This document shows positions 37,611-51,503 of a stretch of DNA of 64,000 nucleotides, piece by piece. The stretch's first letter is position 1. Every line of letters begins with the position of its first letter. Position numbers and translations under genes: made by a program. Location: contig CM019236.1 in the NCBI GenBank assembly GCA_009741485.1, forward strand, positions 46,216,632 to 46,280,631. Reading direction: 5' to 3'. The notes under the pieces were generated by a model, which was not told the DNA's origin, ran no database searches, and saw nothing but the letters and a program-made list of their open reading frames with translations. Source of the stretch: Malurus cyaneus samueli (taxonomy: Eukaryota; Chordata; Aves; Passeriformes; Maluridae).

Positions 37611-40600
37611 AATTGAATATGTGCCACCAATGCAACAATTTCTGCAGTATTATAAAAGATGTAGTGAAGTACAAAGGGCTCATGGCACAGCCACAGGGGT
37701 GAGTAATTACTTGAAAAACATGTCCCACACTAGGAAACTCAAAATAGTTGGCTTACCAAAGAGGAAGTTAGGAGATGGTCTGGTCCCAGAGTGTCAGCCC
37801 TCACAGAGTGAGCAAGTCTTTGACATTGTCTCTTTCAGCCTATGAAAATATCATAGGAACAAGAGAATGACAAGTGAAGAATAGAAAAAATCTACAGAGT
37901 TTCAGCAGCAAGGCTAAATAACCAGTGTCTCCAAAAATGGGGCAAGTTTTTCAGCTGAAAGTTTTGATTTAGAATTTGGTATTTAACGAGCAAGAGAAAA
38001 AAAGGAGTTGTCAGATAAAAAATACTTCAGAGAAATTTAGGGACCTGTGTTATTCAAGAGGCTATCCAGATATCAGGAGTGATTTCTTTTGTCCTTACAT
38101 ACTAGAATTTTTTGTTCTTTGTTACCATCAGATTAATCTGGCACATTTTCTACCATGAAGATGTGATGGATGGTGTTTGTGTTCCATTAAAAAGTGAAGA
38201 GGTGATTTCAACCCTCTGGAAAGAAAAGGAGCTTAGTTTGCTGTTGCTTAAGGAGAAATCAGACATCCAAGCATCACAGGGTTGTAAAAGAAGGGCAGAT
38301 TTCCTAGAGACAAGTAGTAAAAATCTATTTCTACTCAAAAAATCATTGAGTTGGCTGCAATCAGCCATGGACATGAGGATCTGCCTGCAGAGACACAATG
38401 GGCTGGGGAAGAAATGCATATCAACCTTTCTGTTTCCAGACCGTCTGAATGAGTTGCTTAGGGTTTTCCCAGTTAATAAAGAGAACTGTTCCAATTTTAT
38501 TCCCACTAAAAGTAAATTTTTCTCACTAAAGTTGATTTTAGTGTATTTGAGGAACCTTTTTTTTTAGACAAGGGTCATGACATATGGCCTTCAAGACTGA
38601 CCAAATTAAGACACCTGCATGTTATCTTTGTCTATTTAATCCCCTCAACCCCTCCAGAAGTATCAAAAAGTTTGATACTGCTTCTCCACTGTGTGGTGCC
38701 CATGATATTTTGAAAAGTCTAGACGATTCAGGCACAAGTTGTGTCCATCTTCTTCATTTTCTGTTGAGAGTTTTGTTCCTGTCACCAATGAAAATTGAAC
38801 CCAGTGTTTCCAGACCTTTTGTTTAATGCTCAAACACCACTTTAACCTTGATTTCTAGCACATGTAACCTTGCAGCTCATACAACACGGATGGTGCAGTA
38901 AACACATTCACTCTTCCATCATCCAGGTGGTTAACAAGAACATTGAATTCCTGACTGGGTAGACCCAAGGAAAATTTATTTGATGCATACATCCTGTTTG
39001 ACATTTTTGTTTCCATTGTTTGAAGTGTGCTCTCCCAAAATGCTTAGCAACCATCCTAGAACAGAACAATCCAAACCATATTCACTTTAAAAAGTGTCAT
39101 ATAGGACTGTTCTTCTTATTTAAATCTGGGCCTCTGAAAAATTGAAATGTATGCCAGCATACACCTACCATGTTTTTCCTTTGTTTCCAGGACATAATGT
39201 CCTCTTGTTTCCTGCACATACCCACTCTTCTTCAATATTAATTTTAAACTACCTTCAAGTATCTTGAATGATGCAGAATTTTAACTACCAAATGGCACAT
39301 AGAAAAGAAGAAAGCTGAAATCATTGATTTTCATTATCTACATGAAAAGAGGTTGGTTTATTAGGAAAACTTTCGTATAGGGAATAGTTCAGAGGGGAGC
39401 TTAACTTAAACAGGATAAAGAAACAGAGTGTTCTAGTAAAAACACCATACATTTATAAAATTATTTTCTTCAGGGCCCTTTATAGGTCTTCTATAGTAAT
39501 TGTACCTAAATATGCCTGAATGGATAAAGGAGAAAGACTGATCCATCATTACTTTGAATGCTGTAGAAGGATGTAAAGGTGAGAACTGCAATAGGAAACC
39601 TCCTTTAAACTTTTCATGAATGGTATTCCATATACCCTGAATTGTACTTTGATTTCTTAGGAGACTAATAATAATATTAACATGTATCAGTTTCAGTGCC
39701 ATTAGCTGCAAATGCAGCTGGCAGAAGGAGGAGAATGAGTGCAGTAATTCCCTGTGGCAGTGGCAAAAACATGAACTGTGGGATGCACTCATCAATCTAG
39801 AGAAACTGTAGTTTTCTGCTTTCCACACTTCAATAGTAATAGGGTTGAGAATTGGGTGATAAAGATGGTTACAATCCTCCTAAAGTGTAAGACCTCCTGC
39901 TTCTTGAACTCATTGTACCCTTGCAATGTTTGTACTCTATTCCTAGTTTTCCTGTCAGTCGCACAGAGATTCCCAACAAATGCATATCATCTCACCCCAC
40001 AAATCACCAATCCCTCTTATTTCGGATACCAAATGCTTTATTCCTATTATGTAATTCTAACTATATTAGGGGTGCAGTCTGGCTGTCCTCTGTGAGGGAG
40101 CTGCAATAAGGAGCTCAATAAGGAGCTGGTACCCAGGATCTGGGGACTATAATATAACAAATTAACTTCAAATTACCAAAGGCTTGGCACTTGTAGCTGA
40201 AGAGAATGAAATTCAGGTAGCAAAACTTGAGGTGCTCTACAGGTCCACTGGCCTTGCTTTGCACTTCTGAGATCAACTCAGCAGCTCAGAGTTTTGCATG
40301 ACTTATTCACACCTTTCCTCAAGGCAGGCATTCACTCCTGCTCAGGACAGCAATTTAAACCTGGTTTATGAATTTGAAAATGCAGGTCTTTTGCTGGCCC
40401 CTGGGGTTTGTAAGAACCTGAAATTTATTGCTTTGCAAGCCACTCACCCTACCTGCTCTCTTTTCTTTTGCATCAAAGTCCAAGCCATGGTCTGAGAAAC
40501 TACCTAAGTTCAATTAAACAGGATATTTAGGGACATTCAGCCTTTGCTTTGAGAAAGATGTGGCTGAACAGGGTTCATTGTTTCCTCTGCAGTGTTATCT

Positions 40601-41887
40601 AGATGTTAAACAGCAAGTGAGTGCCATGGCATGACTCCAGAGAAGCACTGTGGAAAGGCCAGACAGCTTTACTGACATCAGACTCCAGTTTCAACCTATT
40701 TGTGTATTTGGTGTTCCCTTTCAGACCTCTTTCCTTTGAAGTTTTCCCATAAGGATTCGTATACACTACAGAGGATGGAGTTCAATATTTCTCCTTTGAC
40801 AGAGAGGTGCTGTCCCAGCTGAAAGATTATTTTTTACAATTCCAAGCAAAGAGAACTTCACTTTAATTTTCAATATACTGTTGATGTTAGATCAAGAGTT
40901 TGACCAGTAAGGAGCTTATTGAGATAAAAGTAAAGTAAAGACATAATGCATTACAGGTTCTGTCCAAAGAACATTCAACATTTTGGCCCAATCACCTTTC
41001 CTGCTGACCATGAGTGAAGAGAGGCATTATATCCTTGCACCAAAAAGTCAATATTGCCCATTTCTGCGCAAACAACGGTTTCACAAGTATTTTTGCTTTA
41101 GCTGTGATTGTCAAAAAGGAAGTGTCAAACAGGATGCAATCAGACAGTTCATAAAGTGGGCAAGATTGTCTCACCGGAACAGTTACAGTGAGGTGAACTT
41201 ACCATTGTTGCTAAAACTTTGTCCAAATATATTCATGTATGCTTAGTCTGGGGCTTTGGCAGGAAGCTTTAATGCAGAAACAGCGTGCCCTTCCGTCCTC
41301 CATGTGTTTGAAAGCTCTTTCAGGGTGAGTCATCGGAATCCTGTGGTTTGTGTATCCTGAGAGGAGCTCTCTGTGATTATCAGACACCATGAAAAAGTAA
41401 CAGTTTGGAAATAAAATGATAAGGAAGTTCGTTATTTCAGAGGAAATGTCTACTAATGGGATTTTTTTTTGTCTCAGTTTCTTCTCTAGGCTTACTGTTC
41501 TCTGTGGAGGTCTTGTGAGCAGACATGATCCTCTCTGGTTCGGGTTCAGAGGCACGAATCACTTTTCAGAAGTGCTGCTGGTTGATAGAAGTAGCCTCTG
41601 CTTATGAGCTGAAGAAATTAAGGTTAGAAAATCAGACTCCTTGAAGGAAGAGAGTCATCCTGAACGGTGGTCCAATTTCTGAACTGATGTGCAGATTGTG
41701 TCACTGTGTGATACCCTTCAGTAGCTGTCAATGTCCATCTTATCTCAGCGTGTGATGGGAAAGGTCTGCATTGTTTCTGACCTCCTGCTAGTGCCCCAAC
41801 ACAGCAGACTAAACCAAATATGATATCCTAAAGTGATGTTGATTTCTTGTTATGTTGTTTCTCAGGGTGATTCTTAACAATTTCTCT

Positions 41888-41935
41888 TGGGGTTTTTTTG
41901 TTTTTTTGTCTTTTTTTTTGGGTTTTTTTTTTGCT
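41888..41935. repeat. T-rich tract with G interruptions
   Basis: T runs are separated by GGGG, G and GGG groups. A chance minus frame (41809-42009) passes through it as poly-Lys. Confidence 0.85.
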
Positions 41936-42063
41936 TTATAGTCTGCTAAAATCAGGGTTCTGTAATGTGATGGATTACTGTGACAAAAAAACATTAACAA
42001 AATGTTCAAATGGGATGAAGAATTAAAAATTTAAGGGTTTTTTCAATCTCCCATTTTATCCAG

Positions 42064-42455
42064 ATTGAAGTTAACACTGTGTGGGATCTCCAAATTTTTA
42101 CAAAACTATTTCACAGAAGAGTTTTAAGAGAATTTCTCACTGACATGTTTGGGATGTATTTGCCTGAGGGGCTTGTTGAAACAACAGAAGTGCCATTTGA
42201 GAAAATTCTTCTTTTCCTGAAAGAGGAAAAAAAAGAAGCATAAAAGAACTCCATGGAACTAATCACTGCTGATGAACTCAGCAAGCTTGTGAAGCTGAAC
42301 AACATGTAGGAGAACTGTGGTATGTCTGTTTATTTAGAAAAATAAAGGCCTCATAACCTTTCCAAAAATCTTTAATCCCACAGGAGGCCTTACAAAAATT
42401 TAGAGAAAATCCAAATTCTAGGAAGTGTCCAAAAGATGTGGACGACATGTATAAT
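42064..42455 (+). pseudogene. Possible decayed coding relic, unidentified
   Basis: After a pyrimidine-rich stretch ending 'ttttatccag' (42054-42063), 59 codons are open: IEVNTVWDLQIFTKLF..., a MFGMYLPEGLVETT stretch, and ...LLFLKEEKKEA before a TAA at 42241. In the same frame, ELITADELSKLVKLNN follows before another stop. After a second acceptor-like 'cccacag' (about 42377-42383), a further open piece reads EALQKFRENPNSRKCPKDVD. The amino-acid mix is more protein-like than the surroundings. I do not recognise the family, and the stops suggest a pseudogene or chance. Confidence 0.25.
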
Positions 42456-42459
42456 ATTT

Positions 42460-45400
42460 GAAAAATTATTTTCATGGTCTGTAGGCTGAACTTGATGTCC
42501 TCAGCACTCTTCTCCTGTATTTAAGAGGATCATTTACGAACAGCAGTTGAGTTGCAGTTTCACTGGAGAATGTGCAGCCTCTGTCCCCTGCCCCTGCACA
42601 CAGACTCACAAGGAGCTCTGAAGGAGCTGATGACCACAGCAGCATTGCAGAAGTAAGAACAGCACCTGCACAGGTATCTGAACAAAAGCAACCAAGTCCA
42701 TGGCATTTTAGTGGCCACCAGGCTGTATTTAATTACGAGTCTTTTACTGAATGAATAAGATCAACAGCTTACCCAGTGTAGTAAAGTGTGTTGTAGTTTG
42801 GAGTAGTAACTGCTTTTTCTTTTCTTTTTTTTTCTTTTCTGCACCTTAGAAGAAGCTTATTCTCCACGTGACCTTTATCTTGACTTCACCAATAGCAGTA
42901 GGAATGCACATCACTTCTAGAAAAAAATGATCAGAGATTCAAGGTTATAAAGGACTGCCAAGTCTTTTTATGGCTGCACGACACCAATGAGGTCAGTCCT
43001 GAGTAAAGTAAAATATAATTTATGTGCACATCTGGGGGACATCCAAAGTCTTTGGTTAAACACGAAGAAGAGAGATGCAGCCAATAAAATACTGGTAATA
43101 ACAAAGTTAGATACAGTTGGTGAAATTCTTCTCAGATGAGGTAAAAATGACAGGCCACCCTTTAATTTGCATTTGGGCAGTGTTTAATTCTGAACCCAGC
43201 AATTTAGGGAAGCGAAACTTAGAAGATGGTTGATCTGGAAAAAGGCAAAATTCATATGAAGCATTACCCAGGGGAATGCAAATGAACTCTGTTTAACCCA
43301 GGATCTTGTGTAATTGGGATTCCATTACCAAGGACTGCAAAGTTATTTACAGGATATTGATTCATTCTTAAATTTGATAGGGACTCTCCATGAAAATCCC
43401 AAGGCATGCACAGAGTATGGTTCATGTGCTCTGTTAGTTTTCTTCAGTGACATTAGAAACTGTAACTCAGCACCTGATTTCCCACACAGAGGCTGATGTA
43501 CTCAAAATGCGCAGCAACAAAATGCACAGTGGCTTAGTTGTTCATTGCTCTTCCAAACATATAAAACTCCATGCAATCTTTTAAACTATTTGGAAATATT
43601 GTGCCAGTGTTAATCACCTGCATCACATACACTGGTGAGGAATTTGGCATGAAGTGTTTTGCAAGCTACTGTAGATTTTAGAGAAATTTGAAGTTGTAAG
43701 ATAAATGGCAGCCTTAGAAAATAAAGGCCTTGGATACAGGTTAAACAATTGTGTCTGATCCTGTCATAATTTGTTGCTATGCAATTAATTCTGAATCACA
43801 AAGCACAGAGTTCCTTCCTATTTTCCTACATTCTCTTCCCAGTATTGAGTGAAGTCAGCAGAGAAGCATAACTGATGTTTTTATCACTACATGGAACTTG
43901 TTTCTTTTTAGGAATGTGAATGAGAGAATGTCCCAGAGGAATTAGAAAACCTTTTTTTTTTTTCTGGTTTGAGTATACAGATATGTTTAAATTAGGTTCA
44001 ATAAATATTGGTGTTAAATAAATTATGGTGTTTTATCAAAACTGACCTTGGTGTTGACAGTCTTAAACTTTAGTGAGACCTATTCAACTTCTGGTCCCTC
44101 CCAAACAGCTGACATTTGCTGGTGGTGTTGTTTTTTCCACATTTCTACCAAACTGACATTTTTAATGACTCCTTATTCCACTCAGAATTAATATTCATGG
44201 GGTATATACTTCCATTTTGTAGGTTTTCTCCTGGTGGAAAACCTTAGAACACAAGTTACAGACATCAAGTGTATTGCTGAAATTAGGGAAATGCAATTTG
44301 ATCCAAGCTCTGTCCTTCCTTACAAACAGGATAACATTAAACACAAATGTGTTTGTGGTGAATGATTACACAGGCCTTCTGCTATTGATAGATGGTGCAA
44401 CTCACCATTCAGGATTTTATTCTTAGCAATTGAAAATTCACACCAATTGGCACATGATGCCGTCCTACTGGAGACAGCTTTTGTTTAGACAGCATTTAGG
44501 AGGAAAATACACTACATTTTATGGTATTTATAATACACTCATGGTATGTATGTCCCATTTATACCCATCTTATGTCCCATTTCTTTCTGAGGATTTCCTT
44601 CACAGTGATATTCTTCCAGTCAATAAAGGTAATTTTCTGAGCATGCCCTGCAGATGCAATGTTTTGCTGAAACCAAAATTCCTTACTTTTTTAGAAGTAA
44701 CTGCAGAAAGATAAAAAAGATAAAAATCCTACTAATTTTTAGAGAATCCTAAATAGAGTGGATTTCCTACAGGCCATGTATGTTCATATATTTTATTGCC
44801 TGCTACAAGCAGAGTGTCTGATGCTCCTGTCAATAATCAAAGCATTCTATTTCCAGGGCCATGAATATCTCTGACTCAGATTTGGATCACTTATTTTACT
44901 CACAACCTTCAAATCTTCTTTCTTTTCACTAGACATACCAAATTCAATAATTTACGGAATCCTTTTCCTGTCTTTTCCCACACTTCTTCCTAGGTGTCTG
45001 ACCAGTGTCCACAGCAGAACATATCCTTCCCTTCCTCCAAGTGAACTATTTCTCCAGGCTTTTCAACAACTTTCCCTAAGCATCAGTCTTTCTGAGTAAA
45101 AGGCTGTCTCCAAATTGCTCGTTTGTGCATTGGACAAGGCCAGAGCAGAGTTTGCAGTTAAGTACAGCATGAGACACAGTGTCCAAAAAGATGAGCAGAG
45201 ACAGCATCATGGGCTTTTTGTTAAAGTACAGAAAGAAAGCAAGGATGTTCATCAAAGTGCAAGCAAAGTGTGAGGAGCAAAACTGAATCAACATGGTTAA
45301 TTTCCAATTCTGCCCTGGGTGTCTGAGTGGAAATCAGCTTGCTTTATGATTTGGAATGCTCTTTTCAGGTGTCTGTGAGAGGAATGTGAAATTCAGCAGT

Positions 45401-47425
45401 AGAAAGATGAATCAGAGCTGTTGCGGTCGGTTTGTAAATCCCCGGTGTACAGTGTGAGATAACGACTCTGCGAGCCCTGAATTCCTCCACGTTGAGGAAG
45501 CCCAACAACAACATCAAGGCAAGTTCATTTCTGCACCTATGGATGTACACACCTTGAAACTGCAGATCAAATTCCCTGTAAAGCAGGATCTGAGAGAGCA
45601 AATGAAATTAATCTACAGTCCAGTGATGATGAAAGTGCCTTGCTGTGGATTGCTTGGTAAATGACAGTAGATTTTTGTGGAAGACGGTTTCTTGTGAATA
45701 ACAATCATGAAAGATACCTATGAGAAGGATTTGAAGTGTATGAAAATTATATTGGTTAGATCAGTCACTCAGCTCAAAAATATAGGGCATATGTCCCTTA
45801 ATAGATGAACTTTTAGGACTCACCATGACATTGTTTTTCTATTAATGCTGTGTTAATTGGTGCAACAGATGACTGAATTCATTTTAGTGGGTTTAAAATC
45901 TTGTCACTGACTTAGCTGTTAGTGACCATAATGCCTAGAGACTTGTAAAATATAGATGACTTCCCTCAGGATAACTTCAGGCACACAGACACTCAAGGGA
46001 AAAAGACATAAATGAAATAGTGTATTGAAGATATTTGAGGAGGGTAGTACAATTAAAAAGATTATGAAATACTGCAAGGCTACCTGCAGTGCATTAGATT
46101 AATAAACATTGTCTGTTTTCTCTTGCGTTAGTCTAAAACCTGTAAATTTTGATCCTTTTCTTTGTGCACTGAAGCTCTAAGCTTTGAAGTGTTAACAAGA
46201 AAACCTGACTTAAATGTTTGATAAACATTAAACCTTCAATATTCTTGAATCTCTTTGGCCTCAAACTTTGCAGTTGATTTTACCTTACAGTCTCCCTATT
46301 TTCAGCAACCAGCTCCCCCAGACTAAGAAGGAAGTCTTTGCCATTGGAAGTTGGTGATAGGTTCAAAATAATTGTTTTGGTGGCTGAAATGGGAACTGGA
46401 GGTCACTTACATGCTATGTCCTGTGTCTAGAACCCAGGTGGTATGTTTCTTGTACATTTTTACCTCCAAGTTATTAGAAACCAGAGATTGCAACTCTGAG
46501 CTGCCCAAGAATCAAACTTAATGGGAAGTGGGTTGTTTTCCATGCATTTCGCCCTTCTCCTAAGTCCAGAAATGGAGCCTGTCTGCTTTGCTGGGCTGCC
46601 TTGGTTCAGAAACTGCATTCAAACCACATGGAGCACGTGCTATTGCACACATCCATGTCATTGTGTGCCAACTAGGTTCTCTTTGTTTTCGCTAGAGCTG
46701 TTCTGGAGCAGCATTTTCATTTAAGTGGTGAAGGCAGTAGAAAGATAAGGCATTGTAACACACTCTGCTCATGACTGAAGTGTTGTGTCCTCTGTCTTTG
46801 GCCTCTGTTTAGTATCGCTGAAGCTGGGCAAAACCCACTGAACTCTTTTTCACCCATTGCATTGGTTTTGCTGTTGGCACTATTTGCTTGCACAAATCCT
46901 CAGGCAGCTACACAATGAACAGTCTTTCATGTGATACCACACTCTACTTTCTCATCTGTTCTTGTTTCCAGTGCCAGCTTGTCAGTGAAAAGACTTTTCA
47001 CTGCTCTGCCCAGATGCCGTCTGCCTGGCAGCAATATGAGGCAACAAAGTTCTCTCATAACATTCATGCAGCAACATTTAACCTGCTCAGTTGGGGAAAA
47101 GACGATGTTTATTTGAAATGCAGATGCATGTCTGTGGTGGAGGCTGTGTGACACTTCAGGGGAAGCCCAAAGTGCAGTCAGAACTCATTGTATAATCGTG
47201 GCACTTGAAGTCAGGGACATACAGTAAAATCAGTTATCATCTCTTCAGGATACAGATGTCTGCATTTCAGTGTGAAAAAAAATGTCAATCATAATTAAGA
47301 AAGTTATTCCAGGCTAGAGTTGTATGATTAATTCTCTTTTGTCATGCTGATTGAATGAGAAGAACTGCTGACTGAACAAGGAATTGAAGTTAAATAAAAT
47401 CTGGCTGAAACAGAACTGTTTTCTA
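42460..47425. other. Anonymous DNA
   Basis: No gene or repeat family recognised. Open frames are short (under 95 codons), lie on both strands and lack motifs. Confidence 0.55.
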
Positions 47426-47426
47426 A

Positions 47427-47563
47427 AAAAAAAAAAAAAAAAAAAAAAACCAAAACAAAACAAAAACAAAAAAACCAATAAAAAAACCCAACAAAAAAAA
47501 ACAAAACAAAACAAAAACCACAAAAAAAAAAACCAAAAAAAAAAAAAAAAACCAAAAAAACCT
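47427..47563. repeat. A-rich tract with C/CC interruptions
   Basis: This is about 135 bases of A runs broken by C, CC and CCC (units such as caaaa). Poly-Lys and poly-Phe frames across it are artefacts. It begins right after 'ttttct' in a stretch with an AATAAA-like string about 30 bases upstream, so a retroposed tail is possible. Confidence 0.9.
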
Positions 47564-47569
47564 ACCCCA

Positions 47570-50500
47570 GATTTACTTGGGTTCTTTCTCAAAACAAATT
47601 TTTGCCTATTCCTACTAGCACTTATTCCTTATTTCTAGATTACTAAACCCCGTTCTATTTTTTTTCCTTCTTCTTAAATTAAATCTCATATTCAAATGAT
47701 CAAAAAAAACCCAAACATTTTCAAAACCAAAAGTGTTTTGTTTTTGGAAAGCGGTAACAAACACAGAATATTTCTAAATGGAATGCGTGCCAAAAAGCTG
47801 ATTGTTGTGAAGTTTTAAAAATCTTCCTGTGCTCTTTTCTAAAACAATTTTGATAAATTAGTCCATGATTTGTGAGTAACTTTTCTCCCTGTGCTACTTC
47901 TTTTTCCAGTGAAATAATAATTTATTTAACTGCTTAGTCCAGCTCTGTTCCAGACACCGAAAGACACTTAAATATTTTCTCTGGCTCTTGGTTCCTCAGA
48001 TGCAGTGCAAAGCAAGGAAAGATAAACCATCTTATTGAAGTGCTGTGTGTTAATTACTATTAATTTCCACAAAAGTGTAGCTTAAGCACATCCACCAAAC
48101 CCCTCATGCTATTCCCAGCTGGATTGTTAGTGCTCCTGCTGCTCAGTGCTTCGGAAGATGCTCAGGCAGCCTGCTGATCTTCAGGGAAACCCCTAGATTT
48201 CCTTCCTTATTATTCATGGGGATTTCCCAGCCTGCTGCAGAAAAACAAGGATCAAAGCGTTCTGCACGCTGTCGCATGTCTCCAGACTCTTCATTTCACT
48301 TGAATGCCTAAGGAAGTGAGTGGCCATAAATAGAATTGTTGAAACAACAGAAGTGGGAGCAAGACAAGCATATTTTAAAAACCCTTTTATTAAAATGATG
48401 TTAACAAATAGCTTGAAGCTTTTTCTTTTCATTCTATGGTGAATGTAGTATGGGGAGCATAATGAGGAGCCAAAGAAGTTCATCTGTAGTTTTATAACTT
48501 TTTTATAACTGTACTTTTTTTTATAATTAGCAAAATTAGTAGGACAGAGACAATAAAGCCACAAAGGTGTCTTAAAATAAAAATGGGTAAGAGACAGGCC
48601 TGTGTGTGCTGTTTGAGATCTGTAAGTGTGATCAGCCTGTTTAATGACAAAATGTTCAATAACATAGATTGTTCAACCAAACAGGGCATGGGTGTGTGGA
48701 TCTGTGCCTGCATTGATTATGCCAGCAGGAAATCAGCCCAGGGTTGCTGTGGGTTTTAGGAATCTCAGATCTGCCACCTCTGCATGCAGCATGCTGGCCC
48801 TGCTTCCTGCAGCTCACCAAGCTCGTTAAACAAGTGCCGTGTTTAATGCACACATACCCTTCCCTTAAACGCAGCAGAAAAGAATGTGGTACTCAGAGAA
48901 GGTATTTTCACAGGTAGTGATCCGCAGGGACATTTAAATCCCCCTTTCCAACAGCGGCTCTGTTGAAAATGCTGACTTTCAGTCAGTATCTGCTAGGCAA
49001 AAAAAGAAACAAGAAACGGACACAAATTTTGCCAAAACATAGCTTGCATGCCATCCATCAGTACTTGACAGCTCTGCATTTCAATTTACCTATCAAACCT
49101 TGTATTTAAGGTATGTATTAGTTATAGTCAGGGTAAATAAATATTTGAATTACTAAATGTCTTCATGCTTTTACAGTCCATTGTAGGTATGAAAGTTATT
49201 TGCTCTTGTCTTTAGAACAAATATGAAACCATGATGAAAGAAATTCATTTCCCATCAGAGTTTGATATGAGTAGGACTGACCTCATCTCTGTCTTGCCTT
49301 ATAGTGGCTTTACTTCCTGCTAATTTGAAACTTGTCATTTTTTCAATGAGTCTCATTGAATTTTGGTGCCAAGTCAAAAGACAAGAAATCTGTGCACATA
49401 CACTACTGATCATAATCATTATTGCTCAGTTTTTCAGCAGCATGGGGATGGTTGCAGTCCCTATGAGAACACAGAAAAACTCCCTTGTTTGCCCCTGGGT
49501 AACGTCTATATGCCTGTAATCACACCTAACTTTTTTAAACATGAAGGGTTTGAAAATTAAAGAAAGATAGCAACTTTTACTCTAGATGATAATCTGTCAT
49601 CTGTCATCAAAAGGGCTGAAATTCACTGCAGTCTGCTTGAAGAATGGTGGTTTAAATCTTAGAAAATCAATGCAAATATTTGGGAATAAAAATAAGAAAC
49701 ATGAAATAACTATTTTTGTACATTTTGAGAATAAAGGGCCAAGTAAACCTTAGTAAGGCAGATTTTAATGGAGTTAATCATAGGCTTGATGAGCATTTGT
49801 CTCTTAAATTTGGTTCTGCTGAGTTCTGTATGAAGAAATAACAGAAGATTAGAGTTTTGTGCTAAAGTATTAGTAGAATTACACAGGGCTAATTGTTCAT
49901 ATCTAGGAAATATCAGGGCTTGGCCTGCTTGGGACAGAGATGCCTGTGAAATGTAACTACACAGCATGTTCCAGGCTATAGAGAAATGCTGGAATAAGCC
50001 ATCTCCATCCAGAAGCGCTGCAGGAACAGCAGGCTCTATGATTTGTCTCATTTCCCTTCCCAAGAGAGTCATTCAGACCCTCAGCCCTCTGTGCTGATGA
50101 ATTATGGGGCTATGGGGTTGCCTCCCCTGGTGGCACTCTCTCCCTGGTGGCCACTGTCATGGGCAGCAGTGATATTGTCAGACTTAACTTCTGTAAGGAG
50201 AACTGGAGCTGGGAAAAAAAGATCTCTCTTGCTCTAATGGTGATTGCTGTGTCCAAAAATGAGCATATTAAATGTGCTGCTGATCACAGTCTGAGCTGTA
50301 AAATCTGCATGCGTTCAGACGCCATTCCAACCCTAAGATTTCAGAAATTACTTAAACAAACTTCACTTCTTTTGTGTAAGAGTAGTAAAGTGGTGAGAAA
50401 ACTTTTATCCTTAAGCCAAATGCTCAAGGATTTGACCAGGTGATCAGACAGGACAATAAGCGCAAAGCTTAAGAAAGCTGCCCAAGCCTGGCAGCTGCCT

Positions 50501-51370
50501 GATTTGCTGAAAGACGAGAACCCTCAAATTGTTACAATACTGTGTCTCGTTTCCTGGAAAGATGGGCTCTGTTATGCTTCATTTGCTGTCATCCAGGTTG
50601 TTATCCTGATGGAGGCAGCTGCAGGTTCGGCCGCTCTTCCAGTCACCTTTCCATCTGTCCCACTGCGGTGCGACCCAAGTTTCAGGATCTGGCACACAAG
50701 GTGCTTTTCCCGAATGACAACGCTAGATGGTGTCCCCAGACTGCCTAAGAAACCACAGGGACGCGGCTCGGCTTGGAAATGCCAGGAATAGTGAAAACAG
50801 TGGAGTGATGGGACATGGTGCTGTGTATTACGTGCGCGTGGGCATTTCGTGCTTTAATCTCATGCACTATTTTTGTCTCTGTGTTTTAATCCTCACGCAC
50901 TATTTATGTGCTCAGTTAATGACATGTGAAGCTATTTTCTCTGTTAGTTCCTGGTAATTACTATTTTAAGCACAGGCATGCTTTTCCTTTCCTGTTTTCC
51001 CCAAACACCCACACGGAACCGGAGGACAGTTAATTTGAGGACGTTAATGGTAATTCCAGAAGACAGGATAGATGTGAGTGGTTCTGGTCCAATCAAGTGA
51101 GTGCACTTTGTGTAAGGGGCACCTCTCCTAATGTAGGCTGCTTCCCATCCCAAAGCAGAGTTTGTGTGCACGTGTTTATGACAAACTGAGATCTATCTGC
51201 ATGTCCAAAAATGTCTCTCTCATAAAATATTTTATGCACACCATGCTGAATCTAAAACACCAAAGACTTCTTGCCTATGGTGGGAACCATACACAACTTC
51301 ATTTGTGAGAGGCAAATCCTGTCTGAAAACTTGGATTTGAAGGGCTTTTCACCCTTGTTATATAGTGCTT
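47570..51370. other. Anonymous DNA
   Basis: No gene recognised. Frames such as 49304-49519 (plus), 49710-50072 (minus, 120 codons) and 50504-50791 (plus) show no motif, and several overlap each other. Confidence 0.55.
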
Positions 51371-51374
51371 TGGG

Positions 51375-51503
51375 TGTTTTTGTGTTTTTTGGTGGTTTTT
51401 TGTTGTTTGGTTTTGTTTTTGTTTTTTTTTTTTTTGTTTTTGTTTTTTTTTTTTTGTTTTTTTTTTTTGTTTTTTGTTTTTTTTTTTGTTTTTTTTTTTT
51501 TTT
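51375..51503. repeat. Long T-rich tract with G interruptions
   Basis: This is about 130 bases of T runs broken by G, GG and GGTGG. It is close to a mirror of the A-rich tract at 47427-47563. Confidence 0.9.

Larger units (their letters stand above)
36520..42063. other. Anonymous AT-rich DNA
   Basis: No gene recognised. The longest frame (38112-38567, plus, 151 codons, Leu/Lys-rich) is overlapped by a 118-codon minus frame (38150-38506) and has no recognisable domain. Frames at 39433-39828 (minus) and 39778-40095 (plus) are similar. Simple tracts are listed separately. Confidence 0.55.

Noticed and set aside
47314..47638. Phe-rich and Lys-rich frames on both strands
   Set aside because: They are translations of the A-rich tract, not proteins.
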